From: Candidatus Omnitrophota bacterium
Lineage (GTDB): Bacteria; Omnitrophota; Omnitrophia; Omnitrophales; Aquincolibacteriaceae
NCBI GenBank assembly: GCA_030698625.1
Contig: JAUYMS010000019.1
Span: 1-64,000, forward strand
DNA: 64,000 bases
Reading direction: 5' to 3'
Shown here piece after piece: positions 46,776-56,255 of this stretch (positions are counted from its first letter, which is position 1; each line of letters opens with the position of its first letter). Both the position numbers and the translations under genes were made by a program. The notes beneath the pieces were generated by a model. It worked only from the letters and a program-made list of their open reading frames with translations. It made no database searches and was not told where the DNA came from.

Positions 46776-47675
46776 ATGGGACTGCAAGTTTACATTAACG
46801 GAAAATGGATGCCTAAGGAGTTGGCGAGCGTTTCTGTCTTTGATCACGGATTGCTCTATGGCGACGGTGTCTTTGAAGGGATACGCGCCTACGGCAGTCT
46901 TGTCTTCCGACTCAGGGAGCATTTGCAGCGCCTTTGGGAGTCCGCCCATACGCTTATGATCACGATTCCGCTCACCAAGCAGCAGATGGAGCGGGTGATT
47001 ATCGAAACTCTCAGGACGAACCGTCTTCAGGATGCCTATATTCGGGTTGTGGTAACGCGCGGCGTCGGTGATCTCGGGCTTGATCCGGCCAAATGCAAGA
47101 CGCCCACCATTTTTGTGATCACTGACAAGATTGTACTTTACCCGGCATCGCTCTATAAGAAGGGGCTGAAGATCATCACCGTGCCGACGGTTCGAAATCT
47201 TCCTGAAGCCATCAATCCGGCTATCAAGAGCTTGAATTACCTGAACAATATTCTCGCTAAGATCGAAGCAAAGAACTCCGGCTGTGAGGAGGCCTTGATG
47301 ATGAACCATCAGGGGTACGTCACGGAATGCACGGGTGATAACATTTTTATGGTTAAGACTGAGAGTGGAACTCGGAGGAAACCGGTACTGATTACACCCC
47401 CGGATTATCTTGGCGCTTTGAAGGGGATTACGCGTCAAGCCATTATTGAATTGGCGCAGAGCAGAAAGATTGCTTTCGAGGCCAGGGTGATTACGCGCCA
47501 TGATCTATTTAATGCCGATGAGGTGTTTCTTACGGGCACTGCCGCCGAGGTTATTCCCGTGGTTGAGATTGACGGTCGCAAGATAGGAGCCGGCAAGCCG
47601 GGTAAGATGACCAATATTCTGCTCGGAGACTTCCACCGCCTGACAAAGAAGGACGGGGTTCGGTATCGCCTTTGA
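46776..47675 (+). CDS. ilvE: Branched-chain amino acid aminotransferase
   Basis: 299 residues, fold-type IV PLP enzyme. FDHGLLYGDGVFEGIRAYGS is the family N-terminus; the PLP Lys is K151 in AIKSLNYLNNILAK; EALMMNHQGYVTECTGDNIFMV and LTGTAAEVIPVVEIDGR complete the cofactor site. It interconverts Leu, Ile and Val with their 2-keto acids; D-amino acid or aminodeoxychorismate members are less likely from these motifs. AAGGAG 9 bases before ATG 46776. Last gene of the lysS unit. Confidence 0.9.
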   Translation: MGLQVYINGKWMPKELASVSVFDHGLLYGDGVFEGIRAYGSLVFRLREHLQRLWESAHTLMITIPLTKQQMERVIIETLRTNRLQDAYIRVVVTRGVGDLGLDPAKCKTPTIFVITDKIVLYPASLYKKGLKIITVPTVRNLPEAINPAIKSLNYLNNILAKIEAKNSGCEEALMMNHQGYVTECTGDNIFMVKTESGTRRKPVLITPPDYLGALKGITRQAIIELAQSRKIAFEARVITRHDLFNADEVFLTGTAAEVIPVVEIDGRKIGAGKPGKMTNILLGDFHRLTKKDGVRYRL

Positions 47676-47766
47676 GGCCCTGAGCCACACCCATCCTATA
47701 AGTCTTTTAATTTAAACGAGTTAACCCAATCATGGTTGAGCCTTAGGCGAGGCCGGATGGAAACCG

Positions 47767-47775
47767 TGATATAAT
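47767..47775 (+). promoter_or_regulatory. Extended -10 of the mcsA-mcsB-clpC unit, predicted leaderless
   Basis: TGATATAAT with a perfect TATAAT at 47770-47775, 9 bases before the mcsA ATG. The -35 region has no good match. No Shine-Dalgarno sequence is present. No CtsR-type repeated heptamer operator is recognisable around it. Confidence 0.65.
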
Positions 47776-47784
47776 GAAAACACT

Positions 47785-48297
47785 ATGAATTGTAATGTGT
47801 GCGGGGTTAACGAGGCCACGATTCATCTTACGGAAATCGTGAACAATCAGATGGTCGAGATACATCTCTGTGACACCTGTGCTCAGGAAAAGGGTACTGA
47901 TTTTAAGACGCATTTCAATCTGGGGGATTTGCTTATGGGGTTATCCAGTTTGGATCAGGCGAACGCGTCATCAGAGAAGCGGCTGGCCAAGGTGTGCCCC
48001 AATTGCGGCATGAGCTACGAGGAGTTCGGTAAGTCAGGACGATTGGGCTGTAGTGAGTGCTATGAGGCATTTGCCAAGATGTTGCTGCCGCTCATACAGC
48101 GGGTGCAGCGAGCCACGCATCATCTCGGCAAGAAACCGACCAAGATCTCACGTTCTGTGCGTACGACTTATGACCTCCGTCTTTTGCAGGATCGCCTCAG
48201 AAAAAGCGTGGACTCGGAGGAGTTTGAGAAGGCGGCCATGTTGCGTGATGAAATCAAACGTATTGAGGACAGGCTTAAAAAGGGAAAGAAAAAGTGA
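47785..48297 (+). CDS. mcsA: McsA, zinc-finger activator of the arginine kinase
   Basis: 170 residues. Two CxxC zinc knuckles at the start (MNCNVC, HLCDTC) and two more in the middle (VCPNCG, LGCSECY), then a C-terminal UVR/coiled-coil motif (LRKSVDSEEFEKAAMLRDEIKRIEDRL). This is the standard McsA layout: it binds and activates McsB and contacts ClpC. It overlaps mcsB by 4 bases. A regulator CtsR gene, normally upstream in Firmicutes, is absent here. Confidence 0.92.
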   Translation: MNCNVCGVNEATIHLTEIVNNQMVEIHLCDTCAQEKGTDFKTHFNLGDLLMGLSSLDQANASSEKRLAKVCPNCGMSYEEFGKSGRLGCSECYEAFAKMLLPLIQRVQRATHHLGKKPTKISRSVRTTYDLRLLQDRLRKSVDSEEFEKAAMLRDEIKRIEDRLKKGKKK

Positions 48298-49358
48298 GTC
48301 AGGTAGACGTTTTTATAAATCAGACAGCCGAGTGGTTGCGTGCAGCCGGACCCGATAGCGATATCGTCGTCAGTTCCCGGTTGAGGCTTGCCCGTAATAT
48401 TTCGGGGTTTCCCTTTCTGCAGAAGATGTCCGTTCCTCAACAGCAGGAAGTCGTTGAAAAAGTGAAAGTAGCTACCGAGACATGCGTGGGCCTGAAGGAA
48501 GCCTACTACCTTCGTTCTACCGACCTGAGCGAACTGGATCGCCAATTTCTGGTGGAACGGCATCTGATCAGCCGCGAACATGCGACCGAGGGCGGATCCA
48601 AGGCTGTGGCAATTACTCCCGATGAGGTCGTGAGCTTGATGATTCTCGAAGAGGATCATCTTCGATTGCAGACCTTTCAGTCGGGATTTAGTTTGGGCGA
48701 GGCCTGGAAGATTATCGACGTGATCGATAACGAGCTCGAAGCCGAGCTTGATTTTTCGTTTAATCCAAACCTTGGATATTTGACCGCGTGTCCCACGAAT
48801 GTGGGCACAGGGCTGCGCGCTTCGTGCATGCTGCACCTTCCGAGTCTTGTTCTGACAAAACAGGTGCATAAAGTCTTGCAGGCGCTGACCAAATTAAATT
48901 TTGCGGCACGGGGCCTATATGGAGAGGGCACTCAGGCTACGGGTAATTTCTTTCAATTCTCCAATCAGATTACGCTTGGACAGCGCGAAGAAGAGATGAT
49001 CGATAATCTCGAAAGAGTGATTCGCCAGGTGATCGCTCACGAAAAAGAGGCGCGCCAGTTCTTGCGTTCAAAGCGGAAAGTGAAGTTTGAGGATCAGATC
49101 TGGCGTGCCGTAGGAACACTGAAGTCGTCGCGAATTATCTCTTCGTCGGAAGCGACTCAGCTGCTGTCTCTCGTGGAACTCGGCATTGATATGGACTTGG
49201 TGAAGTCGAGCTTGACGCAACAAGAGTGGAGCGGTCTTTTCTTGTTGATTCAGCCCGCGCACTTGCAGAAAATTAATAAGAAAAAATTGAATTCATCAGA
49301 GCGGGACATCTGCCGCGCCGATCTTATAAGGGAACGGCTTAAAAAAATAACACTATAA
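48294..49358 (+). CDS. mcsB: Protein-arginine kinase McsB
   Basis: 354 residues, GTG start overlapping the mcsA stop. ATP:guanido phosphotransferase signatures: DIVVSSRLRLARNISGFPF, LMILEEDHLRLQ and the catalytic-Cys segment TACPTNVGTGLRAS with C166. The C-terminal arginine-binding region (LSLVELGIDMDLV, DICRADLIRERL) is present. McsB phosphorylates Arg residues and marks proteins for ClpCP degradation. With McsA and ClpC next to it, the pArg quality-control system is complete apart from ClpP and a YwlE-type phosphatase, which are not in this window. Confidence 0.95.
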   Translation: MSQVDVFINQTAEWLRAAGPDSDIVVSSRLRLARNISGFPFLQKMSVPQQQEVVEKVKVATETCVGLKEAYYLRSTDLSELDRQFLVERHLISREHATEGGSKAVAITPDEVVSLMILEEDHLRLQTFQSGFSLGEAWKIIDVIDNELEAELDFSFNPNLGYLTACPTNVGTGLRASCMLHLPSLVLTKQVHKVLQALTKLNFAARGLYGEGTQATGNFFQFSNQITLGQREEEMIDNLERVIRQVIAHEKEARQFLRSKRKVKFEDQIWRAVGTLKSSRIISSSEATQLLSLVELGIDMDLVKSSLTQQEWSGLFLLIQPAHLQKINKKKLNSSERDICRADLIRERLKKITL

Positions 49359-49374
49359 TCTTCGGAGGTTAGGC

Positions 49375-51819
49375 ATGTTTGATAGATTTACGGAAAGAGC
49401 CAGGAAAGTAATTATTCTCGCCAAGGAAGAAGCGAAAAGGTTTAATCACGATTATATCGGGACCGAGCATATTTTGTTAGGACTCATCAAGGAAGGGGAG
49501 AGTGTTGCTGCGGCCGTGTTGCAGAATCTCGGCCTGTCGTTGGATACGATCCGTCTTGAAGTGGAAAAGCTTGTCCAGTTTGGCCCGAGCACTATTGTGT
49601 CCGGCGATATTCCTTTCACACCGAAAGCCAAGAAAGTGATCGAGCTTGCTATGGATGAAGCCAGGCGGCTCGGCCACAACTACATCGGGACCGAGCACTT
49701 GCTCCTGGGATTGATTAAGGAGGGTGAGGGTGTCGCGAGTCATGTGCTTATGAATGTCGGCCTCGATCTCAACAAGGTTCGCGCCGAAGTTATCAAGCTG
49801 TTAGGGTCTTCCACGCCGTCCGGGTCTGCGGGCGGAATCGGGACCCCTGCCGGGACGGGGAAATCAAAAACAAAAACACCGGCTCTGGATGCCTTCGGCC
49901 GTGACCTTTCAACGATGGCGCGCGAAGGAAAACTTGACCCGGTTGTGAACCGTCAGGATGAAATCGCGCGTGTGATCCAGATTCTGGCGAGGCGCACGAA
50001 GAATAACCCCGTGCTTCTCGGAGAAGCCGGAGTCGGGAAAACGGCAATCGTCGAAGGTCTGGCGCAGCTAATTATTTCCGGAGACGTGCCGGAGATTTTG
50101 ATGGATAAGAGGATCGTCGTGCTCGATCTGGCTCTGATGGTTGCCGGCACCAAGTATCGCGGACAATTCGAGGAGCGCATCAAAGCGGTGATGGACGAGA
50201 TTCGCCGTTCCGAGAACGTGATGGTGTTTATCGATGAAATTCATACCCTCGTCGGGGCAGGTGGCGCCGAGGGTGCGATTGACGCCTCCAACATTTTGAA
50301 ACCAGCGCTTTCTCGCGGCGAGATTCAGTGCATCGGTGCTACGACGCTTGATGAATATCGTAAGTACATCGAGAAAGATGCCGCGTTGGCCCGCCGCTTT
50401 CAGACCATTATCGTAGACCCGCCTTCGGTCGATGAAGCCAAGCAGATCCTCAAAGGCCTGCGCGATAAGTATGAGGCGCATCATCGTGTCAAAATTTTAG
50501 ATGAAGCCATCGATGCGGCGGTCGTGCTCTCCGAGCGTTATATTAGCGGCCGTTTCCTTCCCGACAAGGCGATTGATCTGATTGACGAGGCGGGAAGCCG
50601 CGCGCGTCTTTCTATGACGACGATGCCCAAGGACCTCAAAAAGCTGGAAGGCGAGATCGACGCGTTTAAACGCGAGAAAGAAGAGGCCATCAAGTCTCAG
50701 GATTTCGAAAAAGCAGCCAAGCTGCGCGATGATGAGCGCAAGGCCAAAGAGGAACTGTTACGGGTCAAAAAGACCTGGAAGGAGTCTAAGTCCGAGGTGG
50801 AAGTACAGGTCACTGAGGAAGATATTGCGACTATCGTGTCAAAATGGACCGGTGTTCCCTTGCAGCGCTTGGAGGAGAAAGAAACGGCTCGCTTGCTTCG
50901 CATGGAAGATGAAGTCCATGCGCGTGTCATCGGGCAGGACGAAGCCATCCGTGCTATTTCTCATGCGGTTAGGCGTGCCCGTTCAGGGCTTCGCAACCCG
51001 CGGCGTCCTATCGGTGCCTTTATCTTTCTCGGACCGACGGGCGTCGGAAAGTCGTTGCTCGCACGTGCTTTGGCCAACTTCATGTTTGGCGATGACGATG
51101 CCATAGTTGTCGTCGATTGCTCCGAGTATGGAGAAAAGTTTAACGTTTCCCGCCTCGTCGGAGCGCCTCCGGGTTATGTGGGGTATGAAGAGGGTGGACA
51201 GCTCACCGAAAAGATTCGCCGCCGTCCCTACTCGGTGATTCTCTTCGACGAAATTGAAAAAGCCCATCCTGACGTGTTTAACATATTGCTGCAGCTTATG
51301 GAGGAGGGGCGCTTGACTGACTCCTTCGGCAGGAAAGTGGATTTTCGTAACACCATTGTGATTATGACTTCCAATGTCGGAGCAGATCTAGTCCGCAAAG
51401 CAGGCATCGGGTTTGGCACGAAGGAAGACGATGTCAATTACGATAAGCTCAAAACAAAACTTCTGGATGAAACCAAAAAAGTTTTCCGTCCGGAATTTCT
51501 TAACCGGGTTGACGACATTGTTGTTTTTCATCCCCTGGCTCGCCAGGATCTGGAGCAGATCATCAATATAGAACTTGAAGAGGTTAAGAGCCGGCTCAGA
51601 GAGAAGGGCATGGAGCTGGAACTTACAGCTGAGGTTAATAAGTTTCTTATTGATAAAGGTTATGACCCCGTTTATGGCGCGAGGCCCCTCAAGCGCGTGC
51701 TTCAGCGCTATATCGAAAACGTTCTGGCCGAGGAAATTCTTTCCGGTAAGTTTGAAAGCGGATGTAAGATCCGTGCCGAACTTCGGGGTGAAACGATTCA
51801 GTTTGAAAAAACGTCCTGA
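49375..51819 (+). CDS. clpC: AAA+ unfoldase ClpC
   Basis: 814 residues. Double Clp N-terminal repeats (residues 3-150, [20 protein letters not shown] and the copy at [15 protein letters not shown]), D1 with Walker A GEAGVGKT near 216, a UVR-containing middle domain ([17 protein letters not shown], near 440-465) that marks ClpC rather than ClpA or ClpB, and D2 with GPTGVGKS near 553. ClpC unfolds pArg-tagged substrates for ClpP. GGAGG lies 8 bases before ATG 49375. Third gene of the mcsA-mcsB-clpC unit. Confidence 0.96.
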   Translation: MFDRFTERARKVIILAKEEAKRFNHDYIGTEHILLGLIKEGESVAAAVLQNLGLSLDTIRLEVEKLVQFGPSTIVSGDIPFTPKAKKVIELAMDEARRLGHNYIGTEHLLLGLIKEGEGVASHVLMNVGLDLNKVRAEVIKLLGSSTPSGSAGGIGTPAGTGKSKTKTPALDAFGRDLSTMAREGKLDPVVNRQDEIARVIQILARRTKNNPVLLGEAGVGKTAIVEGLAQLIISGDVPEILMDKRIVVLDLALMVAGTKYRGQFEERIKAVMDEIRRSENVMVFIDEIHTLVGAGGAEGAIDASNILKPALSRGEIQCIGATTLDEYRKYIEKDAALARRFQTIIVDPPSVDEAKQILKGLRDKYEAHHRVKILDEAIDAAVVLSERYISGRFLPDKAIDLIDEAGSRARLSMTTMPKDLKKLEGEIDAFKREKEEAIKSQDFEKAAKLRDDERKAKEELLRVKKTWKESKSEVEVQVTEEDIATIVSKWTGVPLQRLEEKETARLLRMEDEVHARVIGQDEAIRAISHAVRRARSGLRNPRRPIGAFIFLGPTGVGKSLLARALANFMFGDDDAIVVVDCSEYGEKFNVSRLVGAPPGYVGYEEGGQLTEKIRRRPYSVILFDEIEKAHPDVFNILLQLMEEGRLTDSFGRKVDFRNTIVIMTSNVGADLVRKAGIGFGTKEDDVNYDKLKTKLLDETKKVFRPEFLNRVDDIVVFHPLARQDLEQIINIELEEVKSRLREKGMELELTAEVNKFLIDKGYDPVYGARPLKRVLQRYIENVLAEEILSGKFESGCKIRAELRGETIQFEKTS

Positions 51820-51834
51820 GGATAGGCTGGCGGC

Positions 51835-53736
51835 ATGAGACCGCGGTTAAAAACTCTATTATTGTGCGTCGTCGTCGTGACGGCGGCGCTTATCCTGGGT
51901 TCACATTTTCTTCTTCATGGTGCGGTCGCTAGCGACACCTTCCGTCGTTTTGCCGAGGCCGAACTCGGAGAGCTCTTTTCGAGTGAAGTGAGCATCGGTA
52001 AAATCCACACACGTTTTTTCTACAAGATCGTTTTCACGGATCTGGATGTTCGCCGTCCCGAAGGAAGTGACTCCTCCTCCCTGCGCATTCCCTCAATCGT
52101 TTTTCGGTATGATCCTCTGCGTGTTCTGGGGCAGCGTTTTCGCTCGCCTGCGGGCGTGGTCCTTGAAGCCCCGAATGTGAATCTTGCCGGGACGAGTTTT
52201 CTGGCCGGTCTGAACCAGACCGGTCTAGGCACAAATCCAAATGGTTTTTCCGCACTCTCTAATCTTGCTTTGGAGGGTGGAACAATCGATTATGTCATTC
52301 CGCATACGGGAACGAACCTTCACATACGCGATGTCTGGGCACAGTTCCGGGCTGTCGATAAAGGGAAGACTCTGGTTGATCTGAGAGGACGTATGGAGGG
52401 GGTCGCGGACGGTCAGCTACATATTCATGGAACCCTGAGCGCGGCCGGCCAGCCCCATGACCTAGTTATGGACTTTGAAGCGAGCAAAACCGATAACTCC
52501 AGGAAGTCTCCGACAAAATTAAACGCGAAGATCACATGGGCGGAGGACCGTATTTCCTTCAATCGAGTGAATCTAAATCTTCAGGGCTGGGAGCTTGGTT
52601 TTGAGGGCAGCTTACAGCCGTTGAGTGCTTATCCGACACTGAACCTTCGGTGTACCGTCACGAGGGGAGTCCTTCAGGGGGAAGTTTCCATGACGGCTGA
52701 TCTCACATCGGAACGCATTGTGGGAACATTCAAAAGAACCGACGGTGAGGTTGATCATTGGCAAGGTCGTATTTCCCGTCGCGGGGCAAGCCTGAAATTT
52801 GAAGAGCTGGTGTGGGATACGGGATTAACGGCCAAAGGGCAGTTTAATTTTGACTCGGGTGATTATAACTTTGATTTTGAGCATGGCAGACAACGGTGGT
52901 CAATTCTTTCTAATTGGCAAGGGCGGGATGTCGGCATCCTGGTGGATATCAATCATGCGAAACTCGCGGGGCTTGACGTCACAACCCGCGGCGGAATTCA
53001 CTTGAAGCCGAAAGATTCTTGGGACGGCGCACGGCGCTTTCAAGCAGATTTCCGAAGCGATTACTTCCTCCTCGAGCAAATGCCGCTTCATGACTTTAAG
53101 GGTAGTTTTGAATTGACTGCTGCCGGAATTGAAAATCTTTTGGCGACGTGGGGAGGCGTGTTTGGGGTGCAGGGCGACGTGCTTCTCGAAGAGAACGCCC
53201 CCGAAGCCAGTTTGGTTGTTCACGTGACAGACTTTGATCTGAGCAAACTTCAGGACTACGCAATCCGTCCGTTACCGAAGCCCTTTGGCGGCTTTTTAGA
53301 GGGCAGGCTTAAAGTTGAAGGGGCGCTCGATAACCCGGAGCTTATCGGGGATTTCCGTGTCAAAAACGGCCTCTTGCGAAGACTCGATTATGACCGCGCG
53401 ATTGTCCACGTTAGAGGATATCTGCCGTACCTTGCGCTGCAAGACTCAAAAGTTTTACGCGGACGCAGCACGTTGTATCTTAAAGGGGCCCTGGATTTTT
53501 CATTGCAAAATGCTTTCCATGGAGTTCGTATTGAGACAGCGGACAAACTTGTACTGTGGAAAGGCGTCAGCATTGGCACGAGTGCTGCCGAGGAGGGTGT
53601 GGAGTTTGCCCCCTCTATGGAAAAGTTTCCGTTAATGAGACTAGTTTTAGAAGGTAAGGGTCGCGATTCGACCGGTGATCCGGATCAGCTTCAGGATGAA
53701 GGCTACATTGCCGCCGGTCCTAAAATACAGTTCTGA
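51835..53736 (+). CDS. AsmA/TamB-like inner-membrane-anchored envelope protein
   Basis: 633 residues. An N-terminal span (LLLCVVVVTAALILGSHFLL, residues 8-27) is followed by FRRFAEAELGELFSSEVSIGKIHTRFFYKIVFTDLDVRRP, the usual entry into AsmA/TamB-type repeating beta groove proteins. The remainder is almost entirely short amphipathic beta strands with repeated 'GxLxVEGALDNPxLIGDFRVKNG' style segments near 490-530, a TamB hallmark. Proteins of this fold bridge the periplasm and move phospholipids to the outer membrane. It starts 15 bases after clpC and stands 12 bases before mlaE, consistent with a shared lipid-transport role. Confidence 0.7.
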   Translation: MRPRLKTLLLCVVVVTAALILGSHFLLHGAVASDTFRRFAEAELGELFSSEVSIGKIHTRFFYKIVFTDLDVRRPEGSDSSSLRIPSIVFRYDPLRVLGQRFRSPAGVVLEAPNVNLAGTSFLAGLNQTGLGTNPNGFSALSNLALEGGTIDYVIPHTGTNLHIRDVWAQFRAVDKGKTLVDLRGRMEGVADGQLHIHGTLSAAGQPHDLVMDFEASKTDNSRKSPTKLNAKITWAEDRISFNRVNLNLQGWELGFEGSLQPLSAYPTLNLRCTVTRGVLQGEVSMTADLTSERIVGTFKRTDGEVDHWQGRISRRGASLKFEELVWDTGLTAKGQFNFDSGDYNFDFEHGRQRWSILSNWQGRDVGILVDINHAKLAGLDVTTRGGIHLKPKDSWDGARRFQADFRSDYFLLEQMPLHDFKGSFELTAAGIENLLATWGGVFGVQGDVLLEENAPEASLVVHVTDFDLSKLQDYAIRPLPKPFGGFLEGRLKVEGALDNPELIGDFRVKNGLLRRLDYDRAIVHVRGYLPYLALQDSKVLRGRSTLYLKGALDFSLQNAFHGVRIETADKLVLWKGVSIGTSAAEEGVEFAPSMEKFPLMRLVLEGKGRDSTGDPDQLQDEGYIAAGPKIQF

Positions 53737-53748
53737 TTCCCGTATTTA

Positions 53749-54567
53749 ATGGAAGCATCAAAAATCAAATCACTCAGAAAACTGGTTCCGATTCGGCTGT
53801 CGCTGCGTGCCGTCGGGACTATAGGCTTGCAGATGGCGTATCATGCCGGAGCGCTTGCCTTTCTCCTGCGAGATACCCTCAGGGTGCTGTTCGGTGCGCC
53901 GGTCAAATGGCGATTGACCTTGCAGCAGATGCACAAAATCGGAGTCACGTCGCTACCCCTCGTTGTTCTTACGGCGCTTTTTACCGGAATGGTATTATCC
54001 CTGCAGTCCGCTTATCAGCTGCGCCTCTTTGCGGCAGAGCAATTCATTGCCGACCTTGTAGCCCTATCAATAACTCGAGAGCTTGGACCTGTTCTCACGG
54101 CAATGGTTGTGGCCGGTCGTGTGGGGGCCTCGATCGCCGCCGAATTGGGCACTATGAAGGTGACCGAACAGATTGATGCGCTCAAGGCTCTTGCGGTCGA
54201 CCCCATTCGATACCTTGTGGTGCCGCGATTTTTGGCTGCTTTTCTGATGTTATTTGTCCTGACAATCTATGCCGACGTCATCGGAATGCTGGGCGGCTAC
54301 GTCATTTCCGTTTTTAAACTCGGCAGTAGTCACTATCAGTATCTGAGCCGCAGTATCGACGCCCTCGCTGTCAAGGATGTGATAACGGGACTGGTGAAAG
54401 CTTTTTTCTTCGGGGGCATTATCGCGATCGTCGGCTGTCATTTCGGCTTCCATGCTTCGGGCGGAGCCGAGGGAGTCGGCCGCGCAACAACGTTGGCCGT
54501 GGTGACCGCATTGGTTCTTATCATTGCTTCAGATGCGCTCTTTACGGCGGTATTTTACTTCTTTTAA
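53749..54567 (+). CDS. mlaE: MlaE-family lipid ABC transporter permease
   Basis: 272 residues with five or six hydrophobic spans. Family signatures: IGVTSLPLVVLTALFTGMVLSLQSAYQL, ITRELGPVLTAMVVAGRVGASIAAELGTMKVTEQIDALKALAVDPIRYLVVPRF, and CHFGFHASGGAEGVGRATTLAVV. It forms the membrane part of the Mla system that moves phospholipids between the outer and inner membrane. A short N-terminal extension (about 35 residues) precedes the first span. The stop is one base before the mlaF start. Confidence 0.93.
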   Translation: MEASKIKSLRKLVPIRLSLRAVGTIGLQMAYHAGALAFLLRDTLRVLFGAPVKWRLTLQQMHKIGVTSLPLVVLTALFTGMVLSLQSAYQLRLFAAEQFIADLVALSITRELGPVLTAMVVAGRVGASIAAELGTMKVTEQIDALKALAVDPIRYLVVPRFLAAFLMLFVLTIYADVIGMLGGYVISVFKLGSSHYQYLSRSIDALAVKDVITGLVKAFFFGGIIAIVGCHFGFHASGGAEGVGRATTLAVVTALVLIIASDALFTAVFYFF

Positions 54568-54568
54568 G

Positions 54569-55321
54569 ATGATTAAAATCCGCGGACTCCATAAGTGGTT
54601 TAAATCACATCACGTATTGCAGGGCCTGGACCTGGATATAGAAGAAGGCCATACGCTTGCGATCATCGGAAGGTCGGGCTGCGGCAAAAGTGTTCTATTG
54701 AAGCACATTATGGGGCTCCTGGAACCGGATGGGGGCCATATCCTGGTCGATCAGGTGGATATCTCCTCATTGAGCTCGCGTGAACTCGGGGAGTTTCGAG
54801 GTCGGATCGGCATGTTGTTTCAGGGTGCGGCATTGTTTGATTCCCTGACTGTGGAGGAAAACGTAGGTTTCTCGCTCTACGAGCACACGGATCTTTCCGA
54901 AGAGGTGATACACGAGAAGGTGCGTGAGAAACTCGCTCTGGTGGGTTTGAAGGATATCGAGAATCATATGCCGGCGTCACTGTCGGGCGGTATGCGCAAG
55001 CGAGTTGGCTTGGCACGGGCTATCTGTAGTGAGCCTAAGATCATCCTCTATGATGAGCCGACAACGGGTTTGGACCCGATTAATGCGGATGCAATCAATG
55101 AGCTAATTCTCGAGATGGCGGATCGGCTGGGTGTGACATCGATTGTTGTGACACATGATATGAAAAGCGCTTATAAGGTGGCGGATCGTATCGCCATGCT
55201 ATATCATGGAAGAATTATCGGGACAGGCACGCCGGATGAAATCCGGGAAACGGACGACGAGGTTATCCGGCAGTTTGTCACGGGGTCGTCGCACGGCCCC
55301 ATTACCCGGGACGAAAGCTAG
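54569..55321 (+). CDS. mlaF: MlaF-family lipid transporter ATPase
   Basis: 250 residues from ATG 54569, one base after the mlaE stop; the frame is open upstream into mlaE but homology begins at MIKIRGLHKWF. Walker A GRSGCGKSVLLKHIMGLL, Q-loop MLFQGAALFDSLTVEENV, signature LSGGMRKRVGLARAI, Walker B IILYDEPTTGLDP and VVTHDMKSA are intact. LSGGMRKR and GLLEPDxG are typical of Mla rather than importers. It powers MlaE. Confidence 0.93.
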   Translation: MIKIRGLHKWFKSHHVLQGLDLDIEEGHTLAIIGRSGCGKSVLLKHIMGLLEPDGGHILVDQVDISSLSSRELGEFRGRIGMLFQGAALFDSLTVEENVGFSLYEHTDLSEEVIHEKVREKLALVGLKDIENHMPASLSGGMRKRVGLARAICSEPKIILYDEPTTGLDPINADAINELILEMADRLGVTSIVVTHDMKSAYKVADRIAMLYHGRIIGTGTPDEIRETDDEVIRQFVTGSSHGPITRDES

Positions 55322-55350
55322 CTTTTTTAGAAGAAAAGGGCACAAATCGC

Positions 55351-56190
55351 ATGGTTGAAGGCGCAGGTGGATCCCACAATAGCTCAATGAAGAAGGGTCG
55401 CGACGAGACCGTTGTCGGCATGTTCGTAATTGTCGGTTTTCTGCTGCTAACCATCGTAGTCTTCTTCGTAAGCGGTGTTTACGTCTTCCGTAAGGGCTAT
55501 ACCCTGGAGGTTGTCTACCAATATGTCAGCATTCTAGACAAAGGGGCCCCTGTGAGGATGGCCGGGGTTAGGATTGGTGAGGTGAGCAAGGTAGACCTTG
55601 TTTTCGATGAAGATCTCGGCCAAACCCGTGTGGTTGTTAAACTTTTCATTGAAAAGGGGGTGGAAATTAGAGAAAATTACCTGTTCTATATACGGGGCAC
55701 TCATATCCTGAGTGAGCCGCATGTCGAGATTGCGCCCCAACCGGGCAGTTTCCCACTCTTGCAGGAGGGAACACGGGTTGACGGGGTGGATCCGACACCG
55801 ATTGAGGCCCTGGTACATCGTGGTCATCGGATCGCCGAAGATCTGGAGCAAATGATAGGAAATCTGCGACATGCTCTGGAAGACGAGGAAATGGCCCGAG
55901 CGATCAAAGAAACAGTCCTGAATCTAGCGACTTTGACGGATTCGTTAAACCGTCTCATGAGTGATTCAGAAGAAGATCTTCGGGAAGCCAGGCGAAACAT
56001 TAATATTGTCTTGGAGTCCCTCAGCGGCGTCTTGGATAAAATCGATTCCGGTGACGGAACCATTGGCAAGCTTCTCGCCGAAGATGAGCTTTATCAGGAG
56101 ATGAGGGAATTTGTTAAAGAAATTAAGGAGCATCCTTGGAAGCTACTTAAACGTGATGATAAGAGGAAGAAAATCCTCGGTATCGTCTAA
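55351..56190 (+). CDS. mlaD: MlaD-type MCE-domain lipid-binding protein
   Basis: 279 residues. One N-terminal span (VGMFVIVGFLLLTIVVFFVSGVYVF), then a single MCE domain (residues about 45-130: KGAPVRMAGVRIGEVSKVDL, then SEPHVEIAPQPGSFPLLQEGTRVDGVDPTPIEAL), and a helical C-terminal tail that ends GDGTIGKLLAEDELYQEMREFVKEIKEHPWKLL. MlaD rings carry phospholipids in the periplasm. ATG 55351 is used; ATG 55387 would give a shorter cytoplasmic tip. MlaB and MlaC are not present here. Confidence 0.9.
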   Translation: MVEGAGGSHNSSMKKGRDETVVGMFVIVGFLLLTIVVFFVSGVYVFRKGYTLEVVYQYVSILDKGAPVRMAGVRIGEVSKVDLVFDEDLGQTRVVVKLFIEKGVEIRENYLFYIRGTHILSEPHVEIAPQPGSFPLLQEGTRVDGVDPTPIEALVHRGHRIAEDLEQMIGNLRHALEDEEMARAIKETVLNLATLTDSLNRLMSDSEEDLREARRNINIVLESLSGVLDKIDSGDGTIGKLLAEDELYQEMREFVKEIKEHPWKLLKRDDKRKKILGIV

Positions 56191-56255
56191 ATATTTTATG
56201 ACCCATCATTTTTTCAAAACTTCATTTTTTGATACTAACATAAGGAGTCGATTCA

